In this document: piece after piece, positions 1 to 9,295 of the stretch | Layout of the letters: each line of letters begins with the position of its first letter | How positions within the stretch are numbered: the stretch's first letter is position 1 | NCBI GenBank assembly: GCA_964546815.1 | Contig: CAZJLR010000030.1 | Location: 1-64,000, forward strand | Direction: 5' to 3' | Length of the DNA stretch: 64,000 nucleotides | DNA from: JAIEPM01 sp964546815 | GTDB lineage: Bacteria; Cyanobacteriota; Vampirovibrionia; Obscuribacterales; Obscuribacteraceae | Position numbers and translations under genes: made by a program | The notes under the pieces: model-generated | What the model was told of the DNA's origin: nothing | Database searches by the model: none | Seen by the model: only the letters and a program-made list of their open reading frames with translations

Positions 1-38
1 CTCATATCATCGAACTTGATTCGGCTCCATTTTAGTTC

Positions 39-66
39 GCCAGCAGTATCCCATGGGTCGCCCGCA
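39..66 (-). repeat. diverged copy of the GGGCGAC palindromic repeat
   Basis: Read on the minus strand this copy begins GGGCGACCCATGGGAT and continues CTGCTGGCG. It shares the GGGCGAC-CATGG core and the ATxCTGxTGGCG tail with the copy at 166-193, so both belong to the family whose perfect version is at 114-134. Confidence 0.6.
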
Positions 67-113
67 ATTTTATAGAGCGAACCTGTCTAAGCGAGCAGCG
101 CAGCTTAAGGTCC

Positions 114-134
114 GGGCGACGCATGGCGTCGCCC
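114..134 (+). repeat. perfect palindromic repeat unit (dispersed family)
   Basis: Nine-base arms GGGCGACGC and GCGTCGCCC flank a central ATG, giving a perfect 21-base inverted repeat followed by TTACAA. The same 21 bases occur at 15442-15462 (opposite orientation) and 15533-15553 (same orientation, followed by CTACAA). Three perfect copies of a 21-mer in 64 kb cannot be chance. This looks like a REP/MITE-like intergenic element. No transposase or RAYT gene is in the window. Confidence 0.85.
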
Positions 135-165
135 TTACAAATGCACTTGCGGTGCTATGTGAGAT

Positions 166-193
166 CGCCAACAGCATCCCATGCGTCGCCCTG
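166..193 (-). repeat. diverged copy of the GGGCGAC palindromic repeat
   Basis: On the minus strand this copy reads TTTGTAGTCAGGGCGACG then CATGGGATGCTGTTGGCG. Its GTAGTCAGGxCGAC lead-in recurs at 15506-15520 in the second repeat cluster, so the repeat has conserved flanks as well as the palindromic core. Confidence 0.6.
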
Positions 194-347
194 ACTACAA
201 AGTAAGTCATTGAACCGCAAAGACGCATTGCTCTGCTCCCGCACGCACTTGAAGACATAGTGTCAAGAAAATTCCAGCAGAATTTAATGCAAACGATTGA
301 ACTTATCAGCGCTGGGCAACGTTTAAAGAGATAGCGTGGCGATAGAA

Positions 348-375
348 TTGATATAGTCGCCCGAAAGTATATACA
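348..375 (+). promoter_or_regulatory. possible sigma-70-type promoter of dnaE
   Basis: TTGATA at 348-353 and TATACA at 370-375 are separated by 16 bases, a fair match to the -35/-10 consensus. They lie about 55-80 bases before the dnaE start. This is a pattern match only. Confidence 0.35.
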
Positions 376-431
376 TTAGCTATCCAATCCCAGCGGGGGC
401 AGGATGGCTCAACTTGATATCGGAGATTTCA

Positions 432-3400
432 ATGAGTTCGCGTCAATATGTACCTCTTCACTTGCACACTGAATACAGTCTGCTTGATGGCGCCACTACC
501 ATAAAAGATCTGGTCAAGAAGGCTAAGGCTGAAAACATGCCCGCGGTCGCAATGACTGACCATGGTGTCATGTATGGTGCGATCGAACTTAGCAAAGTTT
601 GCAAAGAAATAGGTGGTGTCAAACCCATTGTCGGCATGGAAGGCTACATGATCGACGGTGACACCAGCGACCGCACAACAAAAGTACCCATCTATCACAT
701 TACCATCGTTGCGCGAAATCAGCAGGGCTACAAAAACCTGATTCAACTGTGCTCACGGGCGCATCTTGATGGTTATTATTACAAGCCCCGCATGAATCAT
801 AAGCTGCTTGAAGAACATAAAGAAGGATTGATCGTTCTTTCAGGATGCCTTGGGGCAGAACTTTGCCAGCACTTGCTGAAAGACGACTATGATGAAGCCA
901 AACGCATCGCCAGTTGGTACAAAGAAACATTCGGCGAGCACTATTACATTGAAATTCAAGACCATGGTCAGTGGGAAGACAGAAAGGTCAATATTCCGCT
1001 GGTAAAAATTGCACGCGAGCTAGGCATTAAGCTGGTTTGCACAAACGACAGCCACTTCACATGCAAAGACGACGCAATGGCGCACGATGCCATGCTTTGT
1101 ATTTCGATGGGCAAACAAGTTACCGACACCAACCGAATGAAATTTACCGGTTGGGAGTACATCAAAAATGGCGATGAAATGTGGTGGTTGTTTAGAGACC
1201 ACCTCGATGACGAATACATCGAAGAATCAATTTTAAGCACAGTTGAAATCGGCGACAAAGTCGAGCCTGTCAAACTTGGCGGCGACCCGCGACTGCCAAT
1301 TTTTGAAGTGCCACAGGGACACACAGACCACAGTTTTCTAGACCTATTGGTTTTTGAAGGCATCAAAGAAAGATATGGTGTCCTGACTCCCGAAATCGAA
1401 GAGCGCGCCCGCATCGAGCTGAAAGTAATCATCGACTTGAATTTCAGTTCGTACTTTCTTATTGTGCAAGACTTTATCAACTATGCTCGCAAAAACGGTA
1501 TTCCAGTAGGACCCGGCCGCGGGTCTGCCGCAGGAAGCCTGGTGGCATATGCGTTGGGCATTACAGACGTAGACCCCATCAAATACAACTTGCTCTTCGA
1601 AAGATTTCTAAATCCTGAAAGAAAGTCGATGCCAGATATAGACACCGACTTCTGCATCGAACGTCGGGACGAAGTTATCAAATACGTATCGAGACGCTAC
1701 GGCGAAGACAAAGTAGCGCAAATTATCACATTCAACCGCATGACCAGTAAGGCGGTTATCAAAGACGTTTCGCGTGTTTTGCAATATCCACTTTCTGAGT
1801 CAAACAAATTGGCGAAGATGGTGCCTGTTGTCCGCGGCAAGCCAACACCGCTCGAAGAAATGATCAACGAGCACCCTGAATTCAAGAAAACATATCAAAC
1901 CAGCGAAGAAGCAAAGCAAGTTATCGACCTTGCGCGCAAGCTAGAAGGCGTCAACAGAACATTCGGCATGCACGCAGCAGGCGTCGTCATCTCAGATGTG
2001 CCAATGAGAGAGTTGGTGCCATTGCAACGCAATAATGACGGCACAATCATCGCGCAATACTACATGGAAGACCTGGCCTATGTCGGGCTGGTAAAAATGG
2101 ACTTCCTCGGCCTTCGCAATTTAACGATGATTGACCGAGCACTCAAAATCATCAAAGCAGTGCATGGCATCGAAATCGACCCACTCAAAATTCCGCTAGA
2201 TGATGAAGCAACATATCGCACAGTAAGCAACGGTGACCTCACTGGTATTTTCCAATTAGAAACATCGGCTGGTATGCGACAGGTTGCGCGCGATATGAAG
2301 CCAACCAACATCGAGGACATCTCGGCGCTTATCGCACTCTATCGTCCGGGTCCGCTTGACTCTGGAATGATCGACAAATTTATTGATTGCAAAAACGGTA
2401 AGACACCAATTACTTACCTTACGCCTGAGCTTCAGCCCATTTTGAAAGATACATACGGGCAAATTGTATACCAAGAACAGGTTATGCAAATTGCACAATA
2501 TCTTGGCGGCTACAGCCTTGGACAAGCAGACTTGCTGCGACGCGCCATGGGTAAAAAGAAAGCCGACGAAATGGAAAAGCAGCGTGAGAATTTCATGTCT
2601 GGCTGCGCGAAAAATGGCATTAAAGACTCCATCGCCAACCAACTGTTTGACATGATGGTGCAGTTTGCTGAGTACTGTTTCAACAAGTCACACAGCCAAG
2701 CATATGCATTCCTCACCTATCAAACAGCCTATCTAAAAACACACTATCCAGTCGAATACATGACCGCACTGCTCACCAGTGTGGCAAGTGAAAAAGATAA
2801 GGTGCAGGGCTACATTGCTGAGTGCCAACAAATAGGCATCGACATTCTGCCGCCTGACGTAAATGTCTCAGGACGAGACTTCACCGCCGACGGCAAGGCA
2901 ATTAGATTTGGAATGGGTGCGGTGCGCAACTGCGGTGAAGCTGCAATCGAAGAAATCGTAGCTAAGCGCGAAGAGAAAGGCAAATACGAAAGCTTGCAAG
3001 ACTTGCTAGGTCGCATAGATCTCCGAGTTGTAGGCAAGAAAGCTTTAGAAGCATTGATAAAGTGCGGCGCCTGCCTCAGCCTGGGAGTCAGTCGAAAACA
3101 AGCTCTGGAAAATCTAGACTCATTGGTAGAAGGCGCAAGCAGACGGCAAAGCCAGCAAGCGAAAGGACAAATTAGCTTGTTCAGTATGGCAGGCGGCAGC
3201 GCTCTTGCCGAAACAGCACTTTCACTCAAGGGCGACCCCGGAGAATTTCAAGAAAGCGAGTTACAATCGCTCGAGCATGAATTGCTCGGCTTCTACGTAA
3301 CAAGCCATCCACTCAAACGTGTAGCCAATCGCTTGCGCTGGTTGACCACTCACACATGCAGAGATATTCCAGAAGCCACCGATGGCTCATCAGTCATCAT

Positions 3401-3881
3401 CGGCGGATTAGCAAACAGCATCGAGAAGAAGCTAACCAAAACAAACAAGCTGCTCTGCATTGTACACATGGAAGATCTTTCCGGAAAAGTCGAAGCAGTC
3501 GCATTTGGTGAAGCATTCGAAAAACTCGACAGCAGCATTTTGACACCACAATCTCTTTTGCTCATTAAGGGCAAAGTTAGGAAGGGCGATGAAAGTACGT
3601 CGATTTCCATTACAGGGGTAAGGCGTATTGCCGATGCCAACCTCGTCAATATTTTCTTTACTCAAAAGCAATCATTTACTGATTTGCACAAGCTAAAGAG
3701 TATTTTGACAATGTACAAAGGCGACGACCCTGTGCTAATTCACTTCCCGCAGGGCAAGCGCAGCCAGGCAATTCTGGTGGGCTGCCAGTTCTGGGTAAAC
3801 GCCTGCGAACAACTCCAAATCGACATTCAGAAAAATTTCGTGAATGCAGCAAAAATCAAAGTAAACCGCGTTGCGGTATAG
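432..3881 (+). CDS. dnaE: DNA polymerase III alpha subunit
   Basis: This is the catalytic subunit of the replicative DNA polymerase, of the DnaE1 class. The product is 1149 residues, the usual length. I chose the ATG at 432 over an in-frame ATG at 414 because GGAG lies seven bases before it. The order is an N-terminal PHP domain (HLHTEYSLLDG at 10-20, TDHG, and CTNDSHF, so most PHP metal ligands are kept), the polymerase core with PDIDTDF (D402, D404) and the third catalytic Asp in MDFLGL (D557), then the helix-hairpin-helix region and an OB fold near the C-terminus. D402/D404/D557 fall almost exactly where E. coli has D401/D403/D555. The retained PHP residues suggest, but do not prove, PHP nuclease or phosphatase activity. 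It ends one base before the convergent neighbour. Confidence 0.97.
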   Translation: MSSRQYVPLHLHTEYSLLDGATTIKDLVKKAKAENMPAVAMTDHGVMYGAIELSKVCKEIGGVKPIVGMEGYMIDGDTSDRTTKVPIYHITIVARNQQGYKNLIQLCSRAHLDGYYYKPRMNHKLLEEHKEGLIVLSGCLGAELCQHLLKDDYDEAKRIASWYKETFGEHYYIEIQDHGQWEDRKVNIPLVKIARELGIKLVCTNDSHFTCKDDAMAHDAMLCISMGKQVTDTNRMKFTGWEYIKNGDEMWWLFRDHLDDEYIEESILSTVEIGDKVEPVKLGGDPRLPIFEVPQGHTDHSFLDLLVFEGIKERYGVLTPEIEERARIELKVIIDLNFSSYFLIVQDFINYARKNGIPVGPGRGSAAGSLVAYALGITDVDPIKYNLLFERFLNPERKSMPDIDTDFCIERRDEVIKYVSRRYGEDKVAQIITFNRMTSKAVIKDVSRVLQYPLSESNKLAKMVPVVRGKPTPLEEMINEHPEFKKTYQTSEEAKQVIDLARKLEGVNRTFGMHAAGVVISDVPMRELVPLQRNNDGTIIAQYYMEDLAYVGLVKMDFLGLRNLTMIDRALKIIKAVHGIEIDPLKIPLDDEATYRTVSNGDLTGIFQLETSAGMRQVARDMKPTNIEDISALIALYRPGPLDSGMIDKFIDCKNGKTPITYLTPELQPILKDTYGQIVYQEQVMQIAQYLGGYSLGQADLLRRAMGKKKADEMEKQRENFMSGCAKNGIKDSIANQLFDMMVQFAEYCFNKSHSQAYAFLTYQTAYLKTHYPVEYMTALLTSVASEKDKVQGYIAECQQIGIDILPPDVNVSGRDFTADGKAIRFGMGAVRNCGEAAIEEIVAKREEKGKYESLQDLLGRIDLRVVGKKALEALIKCGACLSLGVSRKQALENLDSLVEGASRRQSQQAKGQISLFSMAGGSALAETALSLKGDPGEFQESELQSLEHELLGFYVTSHPLKRVANRLRWLTTHTCRDIPEATDGSSVIIGGLANSIEKKLTKTNKLLCIVHMEDLSGKVEAVAFGEAFEKLDSSILTPQSLLLIKGKVRKGDESTSISITGVRRIADANLVNIFFTQKQSFTDLHKLKSILTMYKGDDPVLIHFPQGKRSQAILVGCQFWVNACEQLQIDIQKNFVNAAKIKVNRVAV

Positions 3882-3882
3882 C

Positions 3883-4917
3883 CTAGAGGCTGACCACAAT
3901 TTTTCCGAAGTGGCTTCCTGATTCCATGTGTTTCAGGGCGGCTTGAACTTGATCGTAGCCAAACACTTTGTCAATCACCGGATGAATTTTGTGCTGCGTA
4001 AGGGCCACATTCATATCTTCAAACATCTGGCGTGAGCCAACGTAAATCCCTTGAAGACAGATGTTTTTCATCAAAATAGGCATGGGGTTAAATCCTGAGC
4101 CGCCAGCCAAAACTCCGATGACACTAATATGTCCGCCAACTCTCACTGCTTTAATCGAACGGTCTAAAGTGCCGGCACCACCTAGTTCTACAACGTGGTC
4201 TACTCCCATCCCGCCCGTTTTTTCAAGCACCACTTTTTCCCAATTTTCATTTTTCTTGTAATTGATTGTATGGTCGGCTCCCATTTCTTTTGCACGTTTC
4301 AATTTTTCATCACTGCTGGAAGTGATAATCACACGAGCACCATTCATTTTTGCAAATTGAAGCGCAAACAATGAAACGCCACCAGTGCCCATTGTGAGCA
4401 CGGTGTCACCAGGCTTGATAGCACCGCTAGCAATCAGCGCGTTCCAGGCAGTAACAGCAGCACAGGGCAAGGTAGCAGCTTCTTCAAATGATAAATACTC
4501 GGGAATTTTCACCAGCCCATTTTCGTTCAGCACTACATGGTCTGCCAGCATGCCGTCTATTGCACCACCAAGCGCCGATTCACCGTACTCTTTTTTGATG
4601 GCGCCCGAAAGCCACTTTTGCATGAAAATAGCAGCCACACGGTCTCCGACTTTTACGCGCGTGACAAGGTCTCCAACTTCAACTACAACACCAGAGCCAT
4701 CTGAAAGCGGAATGAGTGGAAACGGCAGGTTTTTATTGTAAAGGCCTTTAACAACCAAAAGGTCTCTGTAATTTAGAGACACAGCTTGCACCTTGACTCG
4801 CACCTCATTAGCCTTCAACGCAGGCGCCTGACGCTCATTTGATTTCAATGCGTCTATCCCAAATTCGGTGATTTCGTATGCGCTTTGCTTTGTGTATGTT
4901 TCAGTTGCCGTACTCAT
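3883..4917 (-). CDS. zinc-independent MDR-family alcohol dehydrogenase / quinone oxidoreductase
   Basis: A 344-residue medium-chain dehydrogenase/reductase. The N-terminal GroES-like part carries NYRDLLVVKG. A Rossmann domain follows with GTGGVSLFALQFAK, and the ELGGAGTLDRSI segment is typical of NAD(P)-dependent members. Where zinc alcohol dehydrogenases have the catalytic Cys and GHE motifs, this protein has NYRD and LSDGSG, so the catalytic zinc ligands are absent. It therefore fits the quinone-oxidoreductase side of the family, acting on an unknown carbonyl, enone or quinone with NAD(P)H. It stands alone and converges on dnaE with a one-base gap. The substrate cannot be read from the sequence. 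Confidence 0.85.
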   Translation of the reverse strand: MSTATETYTKQSAYEITEFGIDALKSNERQAPALKANEVRVKVQAVSLNYRDLLVVKGLYNKNLPFPLIPLSDGSGVVVEVGDLVTRVKVGDRVAAIFMQKWLSGAIKKEYGESALGGAIDGMLADHVVLNENGLVKIPEYLSFEEAATLPCAAVTAWNALIASGAIKPGDTVLTMGTGGVSLFALQFAKMNGARVIITSSSDEKLKRAKEMGADHTINYKKNENWEKVVLEKTGGMGVDHVVELGGAGTLDRSIKAVRVGGHISVIGVLAGGSGFNPMPILMKNICLQGIYVGSRQMFEDMNVALTQHKIHPVIDKVFGYDQVQAALKHMESGSHFGKIVVSL

Positions 4918-5042
4918 GACTACTACCCCAACTTTCTATCGCAATAAGTTTAAGCCGCCATGGTGAGCAACCGGCAATTCATAATGCTAAATTTCTCTTG
5001 CCGTGAACAGCGGCAAACACCGCAGCAGGGTATAAGATTCAA

Positions 5043-6317
5043 ATGAATATCGGTGACAAGCAGGCTTTGATTAAAATGAATAAGACAATCAAGCTCGGCA
5101 GCGCCGCAAGATTCAAACCGCTAAAAATAGCGATATTGTTTGCCACAGCTTTGACAGTGCTGGCTATCACCGACGTAAGCGCCGAAAGAACATTTACAGT
5201 AAACGGCAAAACTGTCGAGCGGAACATTTATACAGCAGCGGTACTGGTGAACGAAGCATCTGCATTGATGCACGAAAATAATATAGACCGCGCAGTCGGC
5301 AAACTGAAGAAGGCACTTTCATACGCACCCAATTTTTCACCAGCCCATTCACAACTAGGCGTTTTACTTGCAAGACAAGGTAAAAATCAGGAAGCCTTAG
5401 AACATCTGAAAAAATCTCTGGAAGGAGCTGACGTCCCAGCAGTGGCTTTCTTAAATCTGGCATCCTTTTACCAGACCAACGGCGACCTCGATGGTGCCAT
5501 TAGCACTTACAAACGCTACATGGAACTGGACAGCAGCGATGCTGCCAGTGTTGAACAATCGAGAGTGACATTGAGCTTACTTGAAAGAGAGCGAGACAGA
5601 AGAGCCGAAGCGAAAAGCGGCTTAGTGATGGACACTCGCAATTATTTTACAAAAGAGCAAGGCAACCTTATAAATCATTGGACAGATTGGCACATGCCAT
5701 TAAAGGTTTATATCGCACCTACAGATAATATTGAAGGATTTCCAAGTCAATATGATGCGTTATTGAGACAGTCTTTCTACGACTGGGAAAAAGCATCCAA
5801 TGACAAAATCAAATTTCGCTTTGTTGAAAACAAAAACGATAGCGACATTGATTGCTTTTGGACAAACAATGCGGAAGAGGTTGGAAATGGAGTAGAAAAC
5901 GGTTTTACGGTTACGAAAACCCGTTTGGGTACAATCGCACATTCTCACATTGCATTGCGCGCAAAAGAGCAGGAAGGCAATTTTCCTTTCACTGCCAACA
6001 CAATTTTCACCACCTGTCGCCATGAAATCGGCCACGCACTCGGCATAATGTGGCACAGTCCAAACCCTGCAGACCTGATGTATTTCACCACACCAACTGC
6101 AGACATCGAAAAAACAATTACTGAAAGAGATAGGAATACACTCAAAGAACTTTATGCTCAGAGCATCGCACCAACGGGTTTAGCTATAGACTTTTTGACA
6201 TACAAAGGGAATTTCGGCAAGTTGGTTCCACTTTGCCTCATTTTTGTTGGGCTGATTGTAGCTGCACTGAGAATGGTGCAAAATTCAAAGGACAAGAAAA
6301 GGAAGAAGAAAGCATGA
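5043..6317 (+). CDS. TPR-containing membrane-anchored metalloprotease (matrixin-like)
   Basis: The 424-residue protein begins with a hydrophobic signal segment (about 28-47). TPR-like helical repeats at about 65-160 are followed by a zincin-type domain and a C-terminal membrane helix (about 392-412) before a basic tail. The metal site reads HEIGHALGIMWH (H327, E328, H331, then H338), followed by a Met-turn-like DLMYF. Matrixins normally have HExxHxxGxxH; here the third His sits one residue later. The likely role is peptide-bond cleavage outside the cytoplasmic membrane, with the TPRs as a docking surface. An alternative start is the ATG at 5076, and neither start has a strong ribosome site. 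The stop overlaps the start of the next gene (ATGA), so the two are probably translated together. Confidence 0.75.
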   Translation: MNIGDKQALIKMNKTIKLGSAARFKPLKIAILFATALTVLAITDVSAERTFTVNGKTVERNIYTAAVLVNEASALMHENNIDRAVGKLKKALSYAPNFSPAHSQLGVLLARQGKNQEALEHLKKSLEGADVPAVAFLNLASFYQTNGDLDGAISTYKRYMELDSSDAASVEQSRVTLSLLERERDRRAEAKSGLVMDTRNYFTKEQGNLINHWTDWHMPLKVYIAPTDNIEGFPSQYDALLRQSFYDWEKASNDKIKFRFVENKNDSDIDCFWTNNAEEVGNGVENGFTVTKTRLGTIAHSHIALRAKEQEGNFPFTANTIFTTCRHEIGHALGIMWHSPNPADLMYFTTPTADIEKTITERDRNTLKELYAQSIAPTGLAIDFLTYKGNFGKLVPLCLIFVGLIVAALRMVQNSKDKKRKKKA

Positions 6318-6790
6318 GCAAGAGAGCAATAAGCAAAGAAGCATTCAACGACATTGTTGAATCGATGGATCTTATTGGCGATGGAGTTGATGTTTATTTT
6401 GACCTTGAAACAAACGAAACAAGGCCAGTAACTGAAATGGAAGTCGAATCGATTGACCAACTGTCTGATGAAAGCTCTGAATGGGAAAACGAAGTAGCAG
6501 TAGAAACGAAACAGATTCTCGACAACATTGACGGACGTTTTTTGAAACTGCCAGATTCATTTGAAATTAATCAATTGAACATAATGAACGATTTTGCAGA
6601 GGCGCAATCGGACGAAGAAGTCGCTGTTAAATTACGAAATGCAATTCACGGAAGTGGTGCATTCAAGAAATTCAAAAAGCTTCTACTAGAAAATGAGCTG
6701 GAAACAGAATGGTTCCAATTTCGAAGCGACAAATTTCGCACAATGGCATTGGAGTGGTGCGAAGCAAATGGCATTACGATATCGGAATAG
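6314..6790 (+). CDS. UPF0158 family protein
   Basis: A 158-residue acidic cytoplasmic protein. The start at 6314 overlaps the previous stop by four bases (ATGA) and follows the purine-rich run AGGAAGAAGAA. The pattern matches UPF0158: a leading DGVDVYFDLETNE segment, a central FLKLPDSFEINQLNIMNDF stretch, then AIHGSGAFKKFKKLL, WFQFR and a final EWCEANGI. The biochemical role of this family is not established. Its translational coupling to a membrane metalloprotease is unusual and may mean that it regulates or is processed by the protease, but that is inference. It converges on the Ser/Thr kinase gene with a 19-base gap. Confidence 0.75.
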   Translation: MSKRAISKEAFNDIVESMDLIGDGVDVYFDLETNETRPVTEMEVESIDQLSDESSEWENEVAVETKQILDNIDGRFLKLPDSFEINQLNIMNDFAEAQSDEEVAVKLRNAIHGSGAFKKFKKLLLENELETEWFQFRSDKFRTMALEWCEANGITISE

Positions 6791-6809
6791 TTTCAGTAAT
6801 TCTTAGCAG

Positions 6810-9233
6810 TTATTTTTTTCCATGCTTGTAATTTTCGTAATCCTTCAAGACCTTGGGCGGTAAATCACTGTAGTCTTCCTGCAAAATACGCAAGAATCTG
6901 TCACGCCCAGCAATATTTCCCTTCTTTTCTAATTTCACAGCACAAGGCAAAAGCCCGTTGTAAAAGCAAATTCCAGTGTTGCTGCGTGTTCGGCATTCAT
7001 CAAAAATCTCTTCTGTTGCAGGCACATATTTGCTGTAATCGCCACTAGGAGCGGCGCAAAAGGAATAAAAGAGCGCTGCATACTGATATTCGCCCAGATT
7101 CATATGATTAGACGACTTTGCATCTGCAAAAATAGTAAGCGCGAGATCTGGTTTTTCCTTAACACTATCGGGCAAATCATTTGCGATAACGCATAAGAAT
7201 TCAAAGGTTTGTTTAGCTCGCAAGCGACTCACATCGTTACCTTCAACCAGAGCGGCTTCCTTGGATGCGGCTCTACAAAGTGAAAGAGCTGATTCATAGT
7301 TCCTCCGATTCAATTGCATTCGCGAAGCCAGGGCAGCAAGAGCGGCCTTGTCCAAAGCAGGTGCATCGCTACTAAGCACTTTCTGAAGACCGCTGCTATC
7401 GCTGCAAAGTACCTCCGCCGTATATCCACGCTCAAATTCTGCATCTACAGAGCGCAACAAGACGAGAGCGGCGCTGCTTCTATCTGTCTTATGAACAGAC
7501 GGTCCCTTCAGAATCGAATCAATGATCAATGCAATAACATCTTCTGCTGTCTTAGGTCGCAGTTGCTTTTTCAGCGCCCTGGCTTTAATTTTCTGCAAAG
7601 CGTCGTTTATGGTAGCCGAATATTCTAGATAAGGAAATTCTTGCTGTTCTCTAGATTGTACAAGTTCCACAATATCTTTGTAATTACCCTCGATTTCGCA
7701 ACGCATCAACGCTTCAAACAAAAAACATACTTGAAAATCAGCCACAGTGTAATCTGTTACACTCATCGATTGCATGGCCAAAACTACATCTGTGTACAAG
7801 TCGACGTTAGCTCGCACAGAGGGCAGTTCTCTAATCTTATTGAGTTCATCCCACAGAGCATCGTTCCAAGTTAACTTTGCTTTTTGAAAAACACTAAAAA
7901 TGCGCGACACCGTCTCAGTATTTTTTGAGAAACAATTTTCACCCCATTTATCCGAATCGCAGATGCGCAGAGCCTCACAAGCAAACTCACGCGCTTTAAT
8001 TAAGCGACCAGATTCTGCGCAGCAAAGTGCCATCTTAGACAAGAAACTGGCACGTTGTAAGTCTGGCATATTCTTATCGAGAGTATAACGCGCTTCGAAA
8101 ATATCAGCGGCAGCTTTCCAACGAGAATTGTTCATGAAAAATGTAGCACAATTATCAAAAGCAGAGATTTTCTGTTTTGCATCCGGATAGTTTTGCAAAA
8201 GAAAAACAAGCAGCCCACTGGGACCAGGATCAGACAATAAGAACAGCGCTATGGCGAATGAAAGTATTAGTGCTAGCACAGGACGAAGGTTGATTTTAAG
8301 ATTTCGTGGAACTTCGTCGAGCTGGTAAAGACTAGATCTCAATTCTTGCGAAATATTCAAACCAGAGACAGTGTCACTATGCTTAGAAAAGAGCTGCAGC
8401 ACAGTTTCCATCTCTGCCCCCATCTCAGAGGCAGAGCCATAGCGCGAGGCTGCTTCTTTCTGCATAGCTTTAAAGATGATGAGTTCAGCACTTTCCGGAA
8501 TTGTAGGCACAATTGAGCGAAGACGCTTTGGGTACTCCTTCAAATTCTTCATGATGATACCAATAGGAGTATCAGCATCAAATGGCGGAGTTCCACTCAG
8601 TGTTTCGTAAAGAATACTGCCGAGCGAGTACACATCACTGCGAGCATCAAGAGCCTTTCCCTGGCATTGCTCAGGACTCATGTACTTCGTGGTGCCGAGC
8701 AACTGCCCCGACTCAGTTATGGTTTCTAAAACAGACTCGCCAATTTTAGATGACATTTTTGCCAGACCGAAATCTAAAACTCTAACTCCGCCGCCCTGCA
8801 CCAAGAAAATGTTTTCTGGTTTTAAGTCTCTATGTATCACGCCAATTGAATGTGCATACGCAAGAGCAGAACAAACTTTTTCGCCAATTTCAAAAGCCTC
8901 AGGCAGATCCATTTTGCCGTTTTTATCAAGCCACTGCCGCAGATTTTCGCCTTCCAGATATTCAAAGACAAGGTAAGGAAACTGCTCTTGCCAGATGCCA
9001 TAACTAAAGCAAGAAACAATACCCGGATGACTCATTGACGCAAGAATCTTGGCTTCGCGTTGAAACCTTTCAATATTTTGTGGATTGTCGACAAGATGGC
9101 TGCGTAGTACTTTAAGCGCGACTTTCCGATTAAGCTCGATTTGCTTTGCTAAATAAACCACAGCGAACCCGCCCTCACCGAGGGTAGATTCAATTTCGTA
9201 GGTATTGTCGATTAACGCCCCAATCAGATTCAT
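6810..9233 (-). CDS. membrane Ser/Thr protein kinase (Hanks-type)
   Basis: An 807-residue kinase. The catalytic domain covers about residues 12-275, with Gly-loop GEGGFAVV (19-26), Lys41 in VALKVL, HRDLKPEN (134-141), DFG (154-156) and SPE (186-188), so all key residues are present. A single membrane helix at about 317-334 separates it from a roughly 470-residue C-terminal region. That region has a helical, TPR/alpha-solenoid look (repeated ALCCAESGRL-type helices) and probably lies outside the membrane as a sensor or scaffold. It is the last gene of a minus-strand run headed by the DUF3142 gene, 62 bases after the histidine kinase. Targets are unknown. Confidence 0.9.
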   Translation of the reverse strand: MNLIGALIDNTYEIESTLGEGGFAVVYLAKQIELNRKVALKVLRSHLVDNPQNIERFQREAKILASMSHPGIVSCFSYGIWQEQFPYLVFEYLEGENLRQWLDKNGKMDLPEAFEIGEKVCSALAYAHSIGVIHRDLKPENIFLVQGGGVRVLDFGLAKMSSKIGESVLETITESGQLLGTTKYMSPEQCQGKALDARSDVYSLGSILYETLSGTPPFDADTPIGIIMKNLKEYPKRLRSIVPTIPESAELIIFKAMQKEAASRYGSASEMGAEMETVLQLFSKHSDTVSGLNISQELRSSLYQLDEVPRNLKINLRPVLALILSFAIALFLLSDPGPSGLLVFLLQNYPDAKQKISAFDNCATFFMNNSRWKAAADIFEARYTLDKNMPDLQRASFLSKMALCCAESGRLIKAREFACEALRICDSDKWGENCFSKNTETVSRIFSVFQKAKLTWNDALWDELNKIRELPSVRANVDLYTDVVLAMQSMSVTDYTVADFQVCFLFEALMRCEIEGNYKDIVELVQSREQQEFPYLEYSATINDALQKIKARALKKQLRPKTAEDVIALIIDSILKGPSVHKTDRSSAALVLLRSVDAEFERGYTAEVLCSDSSGLQKVLSSDAPALDKAALAALASRMQLNRRNYESALSLCRAASKEAALVEGNDVSRLRAKQTFEFLCVIANDLPDSVKEKPDLALTIFADAKSSNHMNLGEYQYAALFYSFCAAPSGDYSKYVPATEEIFDECRTRSNTGICFYNGLLPCAVKLEKKGNIAGRDRFLRILQEDYSDLPPKVLKDYENYKHGKK

Positions 9234-9295
9234 AAATCAAGCTTCACGCCCTGATTCATTCTGTATACCACAATGGAAGAGCTTAGGCGCTCAAT

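Larger units (their letters stand above)
1..431. other. non-coding region upstream of dnaE with repeat copies
   Basis: I see no convincing gene here. A 62-codon minus-strand frame at 70-258 overlaps the repeats and has no supporting ribosome site. The first 200 bases hold one perfect and two diverged copies of a palindromic repeat (39-66, 114-134, 166-193). The last 100 bases hold a possible dnaE promoter and its ribosome site. Confidence 0.6.
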
